NCBI RefSeq assembly: GCF_009765835.1
Contig: NZ_LMUS01000001.1
Coordinates: forward strand, 62,001 to 126,000
Direction of reading: 5' to 3'
DNA: 64,000 nucleotides
Origin: Granulicella sp. L56
Lineage (GTDB): Bacteria; Acidobacteriota; Terriglobia; Terriglobales; Acidobacteriaceae
The notes beneath the pieces were generated by a model, which was not told where the DNA came from, did no database searches, and was given only the letters and a program-made list of their open reading frames with translations. Every line of letters starts with the position of its first letter. Within the stretch, counting starts at the first letter, position 1. The translations under genes were made by a program, and so were the position numbers. Shown piece by piece: positions 38,017-47,475 of this stretch.

Positions 38017-38616
38017 GTGGCGCAGTTTGCAGAGCCTATGACGCGGCTGATTGAGGAGCTGCGCAAGCTGCCGGGAATCGGCACAAAGAGCGCGCAGCGA
38101 CTGGCGTTTCATGTGCTGCGCTCTCCGGCTGAGGACGCGGACAAGCTGTCGGCGGCGATTCGCGAGTTGAAAGAGCATCTTCGGCTTTGCTCGATCTGCA
38201 ACAATATTACCGACGTTGACCCTTGCGTCTATTGCACAAGTACGTTAAGAGATCAGCGATTGATCTGCGTGTTGGAAGAGCCGACTAATATCGCGACCAT
38301 TGAAAAGACGCGGAGCTACAGCGGGGTTTATCACATCCTGCATGGCACGCTATCGCCGATTGGCGGCGTTGGGCCGGAGCAGTTGCGGATTGCGAATCTG
38401 CTGGTTCGACTGCCTGAGGTCGATGAGGTAATTCTTGCTACCTCGCCTACGACCGAGGGTGAAGCGACCGCAGGTTATCTTGCCGGAGAGATACACCGGA
38501 CGCGGCCTGAGGTGAGGGTGACTCGAATTGCAACCGGCGTTCCGGCGGGGAGCGATATTGAGTATGCCGACGAGGTTACGATGACGCGGGCCATGGAAGG
38601 TCGGCGGGAGTTCTGA
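38017..38616 (+). CDS. recR: Recombination mediator RecR
   Basis: RecR, with RecO and RecF, loads RecA on gaps. The 199 residues have a helix-hairpin-helix LPGIGTKSAQRLAFHVL, four zinc cysteines (CSICNN..DPCVYC), and a Toprim domain with ICVLEEPTNI and YHILHGTLSPIGGVGPEQL. The start is GTG at 38017, directly after the ybaB TAA, which shows tight coupling. A family D and a family A repeat follow the stop. Confidence 0.94.
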   Translation: MAQFAEPMTRLIEELRKLPGIGTKSAQRLAFHVLRSPAEDADKLSAAIRELKEHLRLCSICNNITDVDPCVYCTSTLRDQRLICVLEEPTNIATIEKTRSYSGVYHILHGTLSPIGGVGPEQLRIANLLVRLPEVDEVILATSPTTEGEATAGYLAGEIHRTRPEVRVTRIATGVPAGSDIEYADEVTMTRAMEGRREF

Positions 38617-38619
38617 AGC

Positions 38620-38662
38620 GGCTTAACACCGATTTGCACCGATGACACCGATTTAAAACAGG
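38620..38662 (+). repeat. Family D intergenic repeat, copy 2
   Basis: GGCTTAACACCGATTTGCAC, then CGATGACACCGATTTA and AAACAGG, matching 32185-32227 at most positions. It starts a few bases after the recR stop. Confidence 0.7.
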
Positions 38663-38675
38663 CAACTGCAACTGC

Positions 38676-38743
38676 TAATACAGGGGGTCTCTCCACTGCG
38701 CAGCGCACGATGAAACTGTGCGCTGCTTCGGTCGAGATGACGT
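38676..38743 (-). repeat. Dispersed intergenic repeat, family A, long reverse copy
   Basis: On the minus strand: ACGTCATCTCGACCGAAG, an enlarged centre (GCAGCGCACAGTTTCATC), CGCAGTGGAGAGACC and CTGTATTA. The insertion in the centre is related to the copy near 27222. Confidence 0.75.
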
Positions 38744-38776
38744 GCCTTCTCTTCTCGTAGGAACCGTGGGAATTTT

Positions 38777-40393
38777 CTAGCTGCCTAGATTTGTGCCGGT
38801 CATCTCTTTCGGCTTTTCAAGACCCAGCAAGGTCAGGATCGTCGGCGAGATGTCGCGCAGGCTTCCGCCGGGGCGAAGGATGCGGTGATGGCTGGTGTTC
38901 AATTCGTCGTTGACGAGGATGAACGGTACTGGATTCGTCGTGTGCGCGGTGTGCGGGCCGCCGCTTGCGGGGTCGATAAGCATCTCGGCGTTGCCGTGAT
39001 CGGCGGTGACGAGGAGCGATCCGCCGCGCTGTTTGATGGCTTGATAGATGCGGCCTAGTTGCGTGTCGACCGTCTCGACGGCGCGAATGGTGGGTTCGAG
39101 CTTGCCGGAGTGGCCAACCATGTCGGCGTTGGCGAAGTTGACGATGATGACGTCGAAGGCAGTGTCGTTGACGGCTTTGACCACAGCGTCGGCGATGCCT
39201 GATGCCGACATCTCGGGCGCGAGATCGTAGGTCGCGACCTTCTGCGATGGGATGAGTGCGCGGTCTTCGCCGGGGAATGGCTTTTCGATTCCGCCGTTGA
39301 AGAAGTAGGTGACGTGCGCGTACTTCTCTGTCTCGGCGACGCGGAGGTTGCGGAGGTTGGCCTGCGCCATAAGGTTGGCGAGAAGGTTGTCCATCGACTC
39401 GGGCTGGATGACGATGGGCAGCTTGAAGTTTTTGTCGTACTGCGTCATGCAGACGTAGTGGATGTTCTTGGGCGCACGGGAGCGTGGAATTTCTGCTTCG
39501 AGTTCAGCGGCTTTGGGCAGATCGTTGGCGTCGTTCGTTGTGAGGCCGCCGGGGACATCGCTGTTGCGTGCGAGGAGGCGAGTGACCTGGCGAGCGCGGT
39601 CGGCGCGGTAGTTGAAGTTGACACAGACGTCGTTATCGCGGATGAGGCCGACGGCGTCGCCACTCACATTCGTCACGGTGAATGGCGGGATGAACTCGTC
39701 GGTGATGTCGTTGTTGTAAAGCTCGCGCACGCGTGCGACGGCATCGTGATAGCTGCCGCCCTGCGCTGTGCCGGTGACCATAGCGTCGAAGGCTTGCAGC
39801 TCCTTCTCCCAACGGAGGTCGCGGTCCATCGCGTAGTAGCGGCCGGAGACAGAGGCTAGTTGGCCAACACCGATCTCACGGAACTGCTGCTGCAACGACT
39901 CCAGATGGCCGACACCGCTGTTGGGCATGGTGTCGCGGCCATCCATGAAGGCGTGGACGAAGACGCGGGTGAGGCCGTGTTTCGCGGCCATGCGCAGCAA
40001 TGCGTAGAGGTGGCGCTGGTGCGAGTGGACACCGCCGTCGGAGAGCAGGCCGAAGAAGTGGAGGCCAGCTTGGCGTGATGCGGCGAGATCAAATGCATGC
40101 GTAAGAACGGGATCGCGAAAGAGGCTCTCGTCGGCGATGGCGGTGTCGATGCGGGTCATGTCCATGCGGACGATGCGGCCTGCGCCGAGGTTAAGATGGC
40201 CGACCTCGGAGTTGCCCATCTGGCCGTCGGGAAGGCCGACGAAGTGCTCGCTGGCGCGGATAAGGGTGTTGGGAAATTCGGCCAGCAGCTTGTCGTAGAC
40301 GGGCTTGCGCGCAAGGGCGATGGCGTTGCCGTTGGTCTCGGCGCGGTAGCCCCAGCCGTCGAGGATGGTAAGAACGATCGGTTTGTTTGACAT
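38777..40393 (-). CDS. gpmI: Cofactor-independent phosphoglycerate mutase
   Basis: GpmI interconverts 3- and 2-phosphoglycerate in glycolysis through a phosphoserine and two manganese ions. The 538 residues show [10 protein letters not shown] with the first metal ligand, the catalytic serine in [16 protein letters not shown], a [11 protein letters not shown] loop, and the late ADHGNAEM and [11 protein letters not shown] metal sites. Length is typical. No clear ribosome site is seen. It is a single-gene unit in opposite direction to recR and DUF6526. Confidence 0.94.
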   Translation of the reverse strand: MSNKPIVLTILDGWGYRAETNGNAIALARKPVYDKLLAEFPNTLIRASEHFVGLPDGQMGNSEVGHLNLGAGRIVRMDMTRIDTAIADESLFRDPVLTHAFDLAASRQAGLHFFGLLSDGGVHSHQRHLYALLRMAAKHGLTRVFVHAFMDGRDTMPNSGVGHLESLQQQFREIGVGQLASVSGRYYAMDRDLRWEKELQAFDAMVTGTAQGGSYHDAVARVRELYNNDITDEFIPPFTVTNVSGDAVGLIRDNDVCVNFNYRADRARQVTRLLARNSDVPGGLTTNDANDLPKAAELEAEIPRSRAPKNIHYVCMTQYDKNFKLPIVIQPESMDNLLANLMAQANLRNLRVAETEKYAHVTYFFNGGIEKPFPGEDRALIPSQKVATYDLAPEMSASGIADAVVKAVNDTAFDVIIVNFANADMVGHSGKLEPTIRAVETVDTQLGRIYQAIKQRGGSLLVTADHGNAEMLIDPASGGPHTAHTTNPVPFILVNDELNTSHHRILRPGGSLRDISPTILTLLGLEKPKEMTGTNLGS

Positions 40394-40658
40394 GGTTTAG
40401 GTCAGGATAACAAGAGTCTGCTGGGCTGAGTTGAGCTTGCGGTCGTGGAGGAATCATTTGGCGAGGTTTATGCGATTTGAGCTGAGAGGTTTTCCACAGG
40501 TGAATATTGCGGCTCGATGGGTTGCAAGCCCCGTGCTCAGCTCCCCACTCATCGACCCACGCCAATCTCACCGGCACAGTCGGATGCTATTCTGATCCGT
40601 CCCTTGGGCTGCTGCGGACCTTGCATCGAACTCACTCTCCTCGTCGAAAGGACTTCTT

Positions 40659-41099
40659 ATGTCCAAGCCTCAGAGCTATAAGAACCACAAGCGCCGCTTT
40701 CCGCCCTTTCACTTCGTGCTGATGCCCATCCTTGTGTTTAACCTTATCTTCTCCATCTACGACACGGTCCACCGCTACCCCGCGCACAAATATCTTTTCC
40801 ACTGGTGGATCGTCATGTCCATCGCCTTCCTGCTGATGGCACTGCTGGGCAGAATGCAGGCGGTCAAGGCGCAGGACCGCATCATCCGCCTCGAAGAGCG
40901 TCTGCGGCTGGCCACGCTTCTGCCGCTTGACGAGCGGGCGCACATCGGCGAATTCACGACGGCACAGCTTATTGCCCTGCGCTTTGCTTCGGACGCTGAG
41001 CTCCCTGCCCTGGCGCGGCGCACCCTGACCCAGAACCTCGAACCTAAGGCCATCAAGCAGGCCATCGAACACTGGCGAGCAGACGACCTCCGCATCTGA
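40659..41099 (+). CDS. DUF6526 membrane protein
   Basis: The 146-residue protein has two membrane helices (about 20-40 and 50-70) and a charged cytoplasmic tail with RIIRLEERLRLATLLP and QLIALRFASDAELPALAR. This matches the uncharacterised DUF6526 group common in acidobacteria. The start has AAAGGA six bases upstream of the ATG. No functional clue comes from neighbours. Confidence 0.8.
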   Translation: MSKPQSYKNHKRRFPPFHFVLMPILVFNLIFSIYDTVHRYPAHKYLFHWWIVMSIAFLLMALLGRMQAVKAQDRIIRLEERLRLATLLPLDERAHIGEFTTAQLIALRFASDAELPALARRTLTQNLEPKAIKQAIEHWRADDLRI

Positions 41100-41224
41100 G
41101 CGCAGCGTTCTACGCAAGAGCTGAATATAATTTGCAGGGCGTTGCTTGCTACTCCCTTGCTTCGATGGATTAGAACTGAAATAATTCCCCGACTTTCAAC
41201 CATGCCTTTTCCCAGGAGCAACCG

Positions 41225-43075
41225 ATGGAACGCAGAGATTTTTGCAAGATGATCGCGGGAGCAGCAGCGGCGACGGCGGTACCTACGACGGCAGAAGCGG
41301 GGCAGGCAAAGCAGGAGGCTCCGGAGGTCTCGACCGAGGAGGCAGCGAAGGTTGCTGAGACGCCGTCGTTCAAGAGCTTCGACACCTTGACCGAAGACTA
41401 TGCGACATTCTGTGCGACACCGGCGGCCCAGCGAGAGTTCTTCGAGCTGAAGGATGGGCAGTTCGTCAAGAACAAGCTGGATGAGGCCACCTGGCGGCCC
41501 GCAGAGTGGGGCAATCCGCCGAAGCTGCCGGTTCCTGGCGGGTCTTTGGACGGGGTGCCGATGACCGGGCCGATTGCGGGACTAGCTGGCGAGGGACCTT
41601 ACAAGCCAGACTGGGATTCGCTACAGCAGTATGAGACACCGGAGTGGTATCAGGACGCGAAGTTCGGCATCTGGGCGCACTGGAGCCCGCAGTGCGTGCC
41701 GGAGTATGGGGATTGGTACGGGCGCAGCATGTATATCGAAGGATCGGACGACTACAAAAACCAACTCGCACATTATGGCGATCCGTCCAAGTTCGGGTAC
41801 AAAGACCTGTGCGCGCAGTGGACACTGCTGAACTGGCAGCCGGAAGAGTTGATTGCGCGATACAAGAAGGCGGGCGCGAAGCTGTTTATCACGCTGGCGA
41901 ACCATCATGACGGGTTCGACGCGTGGAACTCGAAGCACCATCCTTGGAACTCGGGCGCGATTGGGCCGCACCGTGACGTTGTTGGCGGATGGGCGGCTGC
42001 GGCGCGCGCTCAGGGGATGAAATTTGGAGTGACCGTACATCAGGCGCGGAACTGGTGGTGGTTTCAGACCTCGCATGGCGCGAACAAGGCCGGCCCGATG
42101 GCAGGGGCTCCGTACGATGGTCGATTGACGGCGGCCGACGGGAAAAATACATGGTGGGAGGGTCTCGATCCGCAACTGCTCTATGGCCCGAAGCACCCGC
42201 TGAATGCGCTGCCGGACATCTCGTATGTGAAGAACTTTTATGACCGGACACGCGACCTGATCGATCAGCATGACCCGGACCTTTTGTACTTCGATAACAC
42301 GCTGTTTCCGCTAGGGTGGGGCGGGATGAATATTGCCGCGTACTACTACAACCGCAGTCTGCAGACGCATGGCGGGAAGGTGGAGGGCATCCTCAATGTG
42401 AAGGGCGTGCCCGACAATCTGGCAAAGGCAGTGGTAGCGGACTACGAGCGCGGGATCACAAGCAAGATCATGCCGTATGTGTGGCAGTCGGAGACATGCA
42501 TTGGGGACTGGCACTACGACCGCAAGCTGTACGACAAGCCCGGCGAATATGGCGGGTATCTGCCGCCGAGAGATGCGATCCACTGGATGGTGGATGCGGT
42601 GAGCAAGAACGGAATCTTCATTCTGGACATTCCGGGCAGGCCGGACGGGACGATCGACAGCAAGGAGATCGCGGTTCTGGATGGGATCACGTCGTGGATG
42701 GGAACATACAGCGAAGCGATCTACGAGACCCGGCCATGGAAGGTATATGGCGAGGGGCCGAATGCTGTGACGGCTGGATCTTTTCAGGGTAAGAGCGTCA
42801 CCAAGCTGGGGGAAAAGGACATCCGGTTTACGCGGAACAAGGCCAATACGGTTGTGTATACGATTGTGCTGGGCTGGCCAACGGCGGAGTTTGTGGTGGA
42901 GTCGCTGGGGAGCTCCGCGGCGACGAAGCCGGGCAAGATAACGAATGTTCAACTGCTGGGGACCGACGAGAAGGTGAAGTGGAAGCAGACCGCGGCGGGT
43001 TTGAACGTGACGCTGCCTGAGAGATACAAACCGCCGGTTGACTATGCGGCGGCGCTGAAGGTGCAGTTCACCTAA
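41225..43075 (+). CDS. Exported alpha-L-fucosidase, GH29
   Basis: This enzyme removes alpha-linked fucose from glycans. The 616 residues start with an RRDFCK Tat-like signal peptide ending near AEA-G. The GH29 catalytic barrel follows: KFGIWAHWSPQCVPEYGDWY, ANHHDGFDAWNSKHHPWN and the nucleophile aspartate near 357 in DLLYFDNTLFPLGWG. A C-terminal beta-sandwich ends the protein. AGGAG is six bases before the ATG. It stands alone, without a regulator or sugar transporter beside it. A strong palindrome follows the stop. Confidence 0.9.
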   Translation: MERRDFCKMIAGAAAATAVPTTAEAGQAKQEAPEVSTEEAAKVAETPSFKSFDTLTEDYATFCATPAAQREFFELKDGQFVKNKLDEATWRPAEWGNPPKLPVPGGSLDGVPMTGPIAGLAGEGPYKPDWDSLQQYETPEWYQDAKFGIWAHWSPQCVPEYGDWYGRSMYIEGSDDYKNQLAHYGDPSKFGYKDLCAQWTLLNWQPEELIARYKKAGAKLFITLANHHDGFDAWNSKHHPWNSGAIGPHRDVVGGWAAAARAQGMKFGVTVHQARNWWWFQTSHGANKAGPMAGAPYDGRLTAADGKNTWWEGLDPQLLYGPKHPLNALPDISYVKNFYDRTRDLIDQHDPDLLYFDNTLFPLGWGGMNIAAYYYNRSLQTHGGKVEGILNVKGVPDNLAKAVVADYERGITSKIMPYVWQSETCIGDWHYDRKLYDKPGEYGGYLPPRDAIHWMVDAVSKNGIFILDIPGRPDGTIDSKEIAVLDGITSWMGTYSEAIYETRPWKVYGEGPNAVTAGSFQGKSVTKLGEKDIRFTRNKANTVVYTIVLGWPTAEFVVESLGSSAATKPGKITNVQLLGTDEKVKWKQTAAGLNVTLPERYKPPVDYAAALKVQFT

Positions 43076-43080
43076 GCCAG

Positions 43081-43113
43081 ATTGCAACCTCGCTCGCTGA
43101 GCGAGGTTGCAAT
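43081..43113 (+). terminator. Perfect 15-bp hairpin after the fucosidase gene
   Basis: Arms 43081-43095 and 43099-43113 pair perfectly around three bases. There is no T tract, so termination may need a factor. Confidence 0.6.
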
Positions 43114-43160
43114 TGGCGCTGGCTGCGCTGCCCTCGAAATAATAGGACTCGACCTGATAG

Positions 43161-43757
43161 TTAATGAGTCCCCACTTTCCCGATATCATTCATTTCATTA
43201 ATTTCCAGCAAGAGCTTTCTCTGCTCTCGCAGCCTTCGCACGAAGAATGCGATGATCCAGATTCCGATCAGTGCGATGAATGGCATGACCGCACTGATCG
43301 GAAGGCTACTTCCCTTCGCAATTTTGCCCAGCACCACAATCAGGGCGCCAATAGACAGAATCACCGGCCCGAAAGACCACTGCAGGACTCTGCGCACGAG
43401 ACGTTGCCGCTTGTCGATCTCGTGCCGATAGAACTCCAGTCCAGTGCTTAGAGTCGGATCGGGTGGCGGGCTCGCTGACCACATTCCGCGATGCAAGAGA
43501 AACTGTCCGGCAAAAGCCCAGGTAGTTGCAAGAACGAATACGAGGCGGGTGCCAATACCGGATCCTCGCAGAATGCCGAAAGCCGAGATCGCCACTACGA
43601 TCAACGTCATGGCGATGCTCCCAAAAAGTTCGCGGCGCGTCTTTGATCTTGATTCATTTGCCTTCTGCTGAATCGTCTCTAACGTCATTTTCAGAGCCTC
43701 TGTAGGTTGTGTTTGCCAAATCTGTTTGGGGTTATCGTTCGGAGAATTATCCGGCAT
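43161..43757 (-). CDS. Four-helix membrane protein coupled to a sigma factor
   Basis: The 198-residue product has a cytoplasmic N-terminus of about 45 residues (with a helix TLETIQQKANESRSKTRREL) and four predicted membrane segments at about 47-67, 72-90, 118-140 and 148-170. It ends in a charged tail. Its ATG at 43757 lies inside the sigma gene end, with an 11-base overlap and a very strong AAGGAGG. Position and coupling suggest an anti-sigma factor or sensor, but it lacks the zinc-binding anti-sigma domain, so this stays an inference. Confidence 0.65.
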   Translation of the reverse strand: MPDNSPNDNPKQIWQTQPTEALKMTLETIQQKANESRSKTRRELFGSIAMTLIVVAISAFGILRGSGIGTRLVFVLATTWAFAGQFLLHRGMWSASPPPDPTLSTGLEFYRHEIDKRQRLVRRVLQWSFGPVILSIGALIVVLGKIAKGSSLPISAVMPFIALIGIWIIAFFVRRLREQRKLLLEINEMNDIGKVGTH

Positions 43758-44298
43758 GGTTGTTTCCTCCTTCTCGAAACCGTTTTGCCAGAACGTTCTT
43801 GGTGCGATGAATCCTCATGGCAACCGCTGCTGGCGACAAGCCAGTGATCTCTCCTATCGATGCTGCGTCCATATCTTCCAAATAAGAGATGATGACCTGG
43901 CGGTCGATGGGCTTGAGTTGTTGAATGAGCGCGGACAGGCGGTCCAGGTTAATTCGATGGTCTGCAGCCACCTGCCCCGTGGCGTTGTCCGAAGCCATTT
44001 CGAGTTGCTCCAGACTCACCAGATTTGAGAACACCCTTCGCTCACGCATGACATAGGAAGCGGCTACGTTGTGTGCCACGCGATAGACCCAAGTCCTCAT
44101 GGAGCAGCGTGAATCGTAGCGCAGAAAACTACGCCACAATTGAAGATGAATGTCCTGGATAAGGTCACGGCGTCTATCCGGATCGGCCTCATAGGCCCTT
44201 GCGAGCCGCTCAAGTGAGGCGCCGTATTTTTCCGCTGCTTCCTGATAACGGGCATCCTGGCTTTCGTCTCCGGTCAAGATGTTCTGAACTCCTCTCAT
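43747..44298 (-). CDS. ECF-type RNA polymerase sigma factor
   Basis: The 183-residue form from ATG 44298 has sigma region 2 (RRRDLIQDIHLQLWRSFLRY, RTWVYRVAHNVAASYVMRER) and region 4 (LIQQLKPIDRQVIISYLEDM and SIGEITGLSPAAVAMRIHRT). No region 3 is present, so it is an ECF sigma factor. The frame also opens at TTG 44334. It overlaps the membrane protein gene by 11 bases, which fits a sigma/anti-sigma pair. Its own target promoters cannot be named. Confidence 0.87.
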   Translation of the reverse strand: MRGVQNILTGDESQDARYQEAAEKYGASLERLARAYEADPDRRRDLIQDIHLQLWRSFLRYDSRCSMRTWVYRVAHNVAASYVMRERRVFSNLVSLEQLEMASDNATGQVAADHRINLDRLSALIQQLKPIDRQVIISYLEDMDAASIGEITGLSPAAVAMRIHRTKNVLAKRFREGGNNHAG

Positions 44299-44621
44299 AC
44301 CAAGGTAGTCACAGAGAGTAGCTATTTCTAACAAGTCTTATCAGAAATAAATGGGACTTCGGGCCAACATTTTTACGAAGTATCGTCTCGTACCCGCAGG
44401 CTGAGAACTTGGGAAATCGAGTCGCCTCATGTCTGCAAACAGAGCAAAACATAGCAGGGTTAGCCGCAACGACATCATCCAAACCCGCTGGGGTGCTTCG
44501 CTGTCATTCAGTCCCGGCACCCTTCCACAGGTATTTAAAAATTGACGGCCAATATCCAGATAAGCGATTTCTGGACTACACTTACCCCATAGATATGCAG
44601 GGCCATCAGAGTATTTCAACC
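44299..44621. other. Intergenic stretch between the sigma gene and the metal-efflux operon
   Basis: This 320-base divergent region must hold promoters for both sides. I see no convincing -35/-10 pair, operator palindrome or small gene. Confidence 0.4.
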
Positions 44622-44900
44622 ATGTCTGAGCAAAAGAGAATCTGGCGAATGGTTGTCCCAATAGCGCTCCTCGCTCTATTGATGTGCACAACGCTCGGTA
44701 TGGTCTGGCACCATCATGTCAACACGGCTCCCGACAACTGTCCGATATGCCACCTCAGCCATCTGGTCGTGGAGCCTTCCGTACCAGCGATTCATGTATC
44801 CGTCCTGCCTTCCACGGGCATTGGGCTGGAACCTCTGAACATTCGCTTCATGGTCGATTCCTCCCCGCGAAACATTCCTGCACGCGCCCCACCTGCATAG
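44622..44900 (+). CDS. Small membrane-anchored protein with CPICH motif
   Basis: The 92-residue product from ATG 44622 has one N-terminal hydrophobic segment (VVPIALLALLMCTTLGMVW), then HHHVNTAPDNCPICHLSH and a proline-rich tail. The HHH plus CPICH cluster resembles small DUF2946-like proteins at the head of metal-efflux operons, so metal binding in the periplasm is likely. A CxxCH site could also take heme c. No ribosome site is clear. It lies 72 bases before the TolC-like gene of the RND operon. Confidence 0.6.
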   Translation: MSEQKRIWRMVVPIALLALLMCTTLGMVWHHHVNTAPDNCPICHLSHLVVEPSVPAIHVSVLPSTGIGLEPLNIRFMVDSSPRNIPARAPPA

Positions 44901-44972
44901 CCTTCACATGTCTTCCGTGCTGCTCCAGCACGCCAATCAGTGTATCGCCTTGCTGAAGAAGGCTGACCGTTC

Positions 44973-46280
44973 ATGCATCCATATCGTCTGTGTTTTTCAA
45001 CTATTCTCGTCCCCGCATTTCTCTTCGGAGCGGCAGCCGCGCAAAGCCAGCCAGCCCCACAAGCGAACACGCTTGCCCAGAAGCCGGGTGCGGTCATCAT
45101 CACAGTCGACGACGCGATTCAGATGGCGCTTCAACATAACCACACGCTGCTGGCCGCGCGTACCCAGATCGAGCAGAACCAGGCGGCAGAGACAACCGCT
45201 AATCTGCGCCCCAACCCGGTGCTGATGGGCGATTCGCAATTTCTGCCGATCTTTCAGCCAGATCAATTCACGGCGGATTATCTGGACAACACAGCGCAGT
45301 TCGATCTTGGCGTCAGCTATCTATTCGAGCGGGGGAGAAAACGACAGCACCGGCTTGAAGCTGCCAAAGATCAGACAGCCGTGACGCGGTCGCAGGTGGC
45401 TGACAATGCACGCAGCCTTACCTTCAGTGTCGCCTCTCAGTTCATCAATGTGGAACTCGCCGAATCGACGCTTGCTCTGGCAACGCAGGACCTGAAGAGT
45501 TTCCAGAACACAGTGGATATCGGCGAGGTGCGCTACAAAGCCGGCGACATCAGCCAGGACGACCTGCTAAAGATCAAGCTGCAGATGCTTCAGTTTCAGA
45601 CTGACGTGTCCACGGCGAAGCTCGCCAGGGTGCAGGGGCTTTCGGACCTGCGACAGTTGCTGGGATATGAATCCATCGTTCCCGACTTCGACGTGGCCAG
45701 TTCATTCGACTACCAGCCGGTCAAAGGCAACGTCGAAGATTTTCAGGCAAACGCATTGCAGAACAGGCCGGATTTACAGGCGGCGCGATTGGGAGTCGTC
45801 GCTGCGAACAGCCAGCACGATCTGCAAAAAGCAATCGGCAAGCGAGACGTCACCGGACAAGTCAGCTATACGCATCTGGGTTACACCAACAATATTTCTC
45901 TGTTTGGACAAATGGAACTGCCGATCTTCGATCGCAACCAGGGTGAGATTGCGCGCACCGGCTTCGCCATCGCTCAGGCCGAGGAACAGGAAAAATTCGC
46001 GAATGGGCAAGTGCTAACCGACGTGCGGGATGCATTCGAGAACCTGCACACCAATGACGAGATCGTCGGCCTCTATCGTTCGGGTTATCTCGACGAGGCA
46101 CAGCAGTCGCGCGACATCAGCGAATATGCCTACAAGCGCGGCGCGGCGAGCCTGCTCGACTTTCTCGATGCGGAGCGCAGCTACCGCACCACCCAACTCG
46201 GCTACCGCCAGGCGCTCGCATCTTATCTGCTCGCGCTCGAACAGCTTCGCGAGGCGGTTGGAACCAGGAGCCTACCATGA
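44973..46280 (+). CDS. RND outer-membrane channel, CzcC/CusC-like
   Basis: The 435-residue TolC-family protein has a signal peptide ending AAA-Q and two OEP repeats (DDAIQMALQHNHTLLAARTQ, and the second half from about 230). Helical segments include NTVDIGEVRYKAGDISQDDL. It forms the outer-membrane part of a tripartite pump with the two next genes. AAGAAGG precedes the ATG. Its stop overlaps the next ATG by four bases (ATGA). Confidence 0.9.
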   Translation: MHPYRLCFSTILVPAFLFGAAAAQSQPAPQANTLAQKPGAVIITVDDAIQMALQHNHTLLAARTQIEQNQAAETTANLRPNPVLMGDSQFLPIFQPDQFTADYLDNTAQFDLGVSYLFERGRKRQHRLEAAKDQTAVTRSQVADNARSLTFSVASQFINVELAESTLALATQDLKSFQNTVDIGEVRYKAGDISQDDLLKIKLQMLQFQTDVSTAKLARVQGLSDLRQLLGYESIVPDFDVASSFDYQPVKGNVEDFQANALQNRPDLQAARLGVVAANSQHDLQKAIGKRDVTGQVSYTHLGYTNNISLFGQMELPIFDRNQGEIARTGFAIAQAEEQEKFANGQVLTDVRDAFENLHTNDEIVGLYRSGYLDEAQQSRDISEYAYKRGAASLLDFLDAERSYRTTQLGYRQALASYLLALEQLREAVGTRSLP

Positions 46281-47461
46281 CGACCGCACCCATCAAGCGC
46301 CTCAGCTACAGGATTTCAGGTGCGACGGCGCTCGCCCTCGCAATGATGCTCACGGCATGTAGCTCGGGCGACCGCGAACATGCAAGCCAGATGACTTCTT
46401 TTTCAGCGAAGGCCTCGAAGTCCGCGACGCCGGAGCTCTTCACTATTCCGCAAGACCAGATGTCTCATGTGCAGGTGGTCACCATTGAGCCGACTACATT
46501 GACCCGCACGCTGCGGCTCACCGGCACTGTCGCATACAACGCCTTTAAAACTACGCCGGTCATCACCCAGGTCGGCGGCCCTGTCAGTCGAATTCTGGTA
46601 GTGCCGGGCCAGCATGTCAAAGAAGGCCAAGCGATGCTCGCTGTCAGCAGCCCCGATTACTCCCAGTTGCTGGGCTCTTATTTGAAGGCAGCGGATTCAT
46701 ACCGTCTGGCGAACAAAAGCTATGCCCGGGCGCAAGACCTGTATCAGCACCACGCTATCGCGGAACGCGATCTGGAACAGGCTGAATCGGACCGCAACCA
46801 GGCGCAGGCAGATTTGAACTCAGCCGACCAGGGGATGAAGATCCTCGGAATAAAAAATCCTGCCGATCTGGCTAAGGCGCCTTCGTCGGCGCAGATTCCA
46901 GTGCTCGCACCGATCAGCGGCGAAGTCGTCGAGCGTCTAGTCTCACCGGGACAGGTAGTGCAGGCTGGTCAAACGCAGGCCTTCACCATCTCGGACCTGA
47001 GTACGGTGTGGGTGCTCGCGAATGTCTACCAGGCGGACCTTGCCTCCATCCGCAGCGGCGATGGCGTTGTCGTACAGACGGACGCCTATCCCGGCAGCTT
47101 CCATGGACGCATCTCCTATGTCTCTCCCGCGCTTGATCCCGGCACAAGAACGCTGCAAGCGCGCATCGTGGTGGACAATCCCGGCGAGAAGTTGAAGAGG
47201 GATATGTACTGCACCGTCACGGTGACTGCGGGTTTGTTGCCGAACGTTATCGCGGTGCCCAACTCGTCAGTTCTGCACGATGACGAGAACCAGCCATTCG
47301 TCTACGTGGCCAACGGCGAAAATCAATTTGGCCGGCACGATGTGGAGCTGGGCGAAAGCCAGAATGGCCAGACACAGATACTGAAGGGCATTTCCGTTGG
47401 AGAAAGGGTTGTCGGCGATGGCAGCCTCTTTCTTCAGTTTGCTAATTCGCTGCAACACTGA
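46277..47461 (+). CDS. RND periplasmic adaptor, CzcB/CusB-like lipoprotein
   Basis: The 394-residue membrane-fusion protein has a lipobox LTAC at about 33-36, so it should be lipidated by Lgt. Then come the barrel and lipoyl halves (GGPVSRILVVPGQHVKEGQ and APISGEVVERLVSPGQVV), a helical hairpin, and the C-terminal membrane-proximal domain (VIAVPNSSVLHDDENQPFVY). It links the outer channel and the pump. It lacks the N-terminal methionine cluster of CusB. Confidence 0.9.
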   Translation: MTTAPIKRLSYRISGATALALAMMLTACSSGDREHASQMTSFSAKASKSATPELFTIPQDQMSHVQVVTIEPTTLTRTLRLTGTVAYNAFKTTPVITQVGGPVSRILVVPGQHVKEGQAMLAVSSPDYSQLLGSYLKAADSYRLANKSYARAQDLYQHHAIAERDLEQAESDRNQAQADLNSADQGMKILGIKNPADLAKAPSSAQIPVLAPISGEVVERLVSPGQVVQAGQTQAFTISDLSTVWVLANVYQADLASIRSGDGVVVQTDAYPGSFHGRISYVSPALDPGTRTLQARIVVDNPGEKLKRDMYCTVTVTAGLLPNVIAVPNSSVLHDDENQPFVYVANGENQFGRHDVELGESQNGQTQILKGISVGERVVGDGSLFLQFANSLQH

Positions 47462-47475
47462 GAAGGCGGCTTCGA

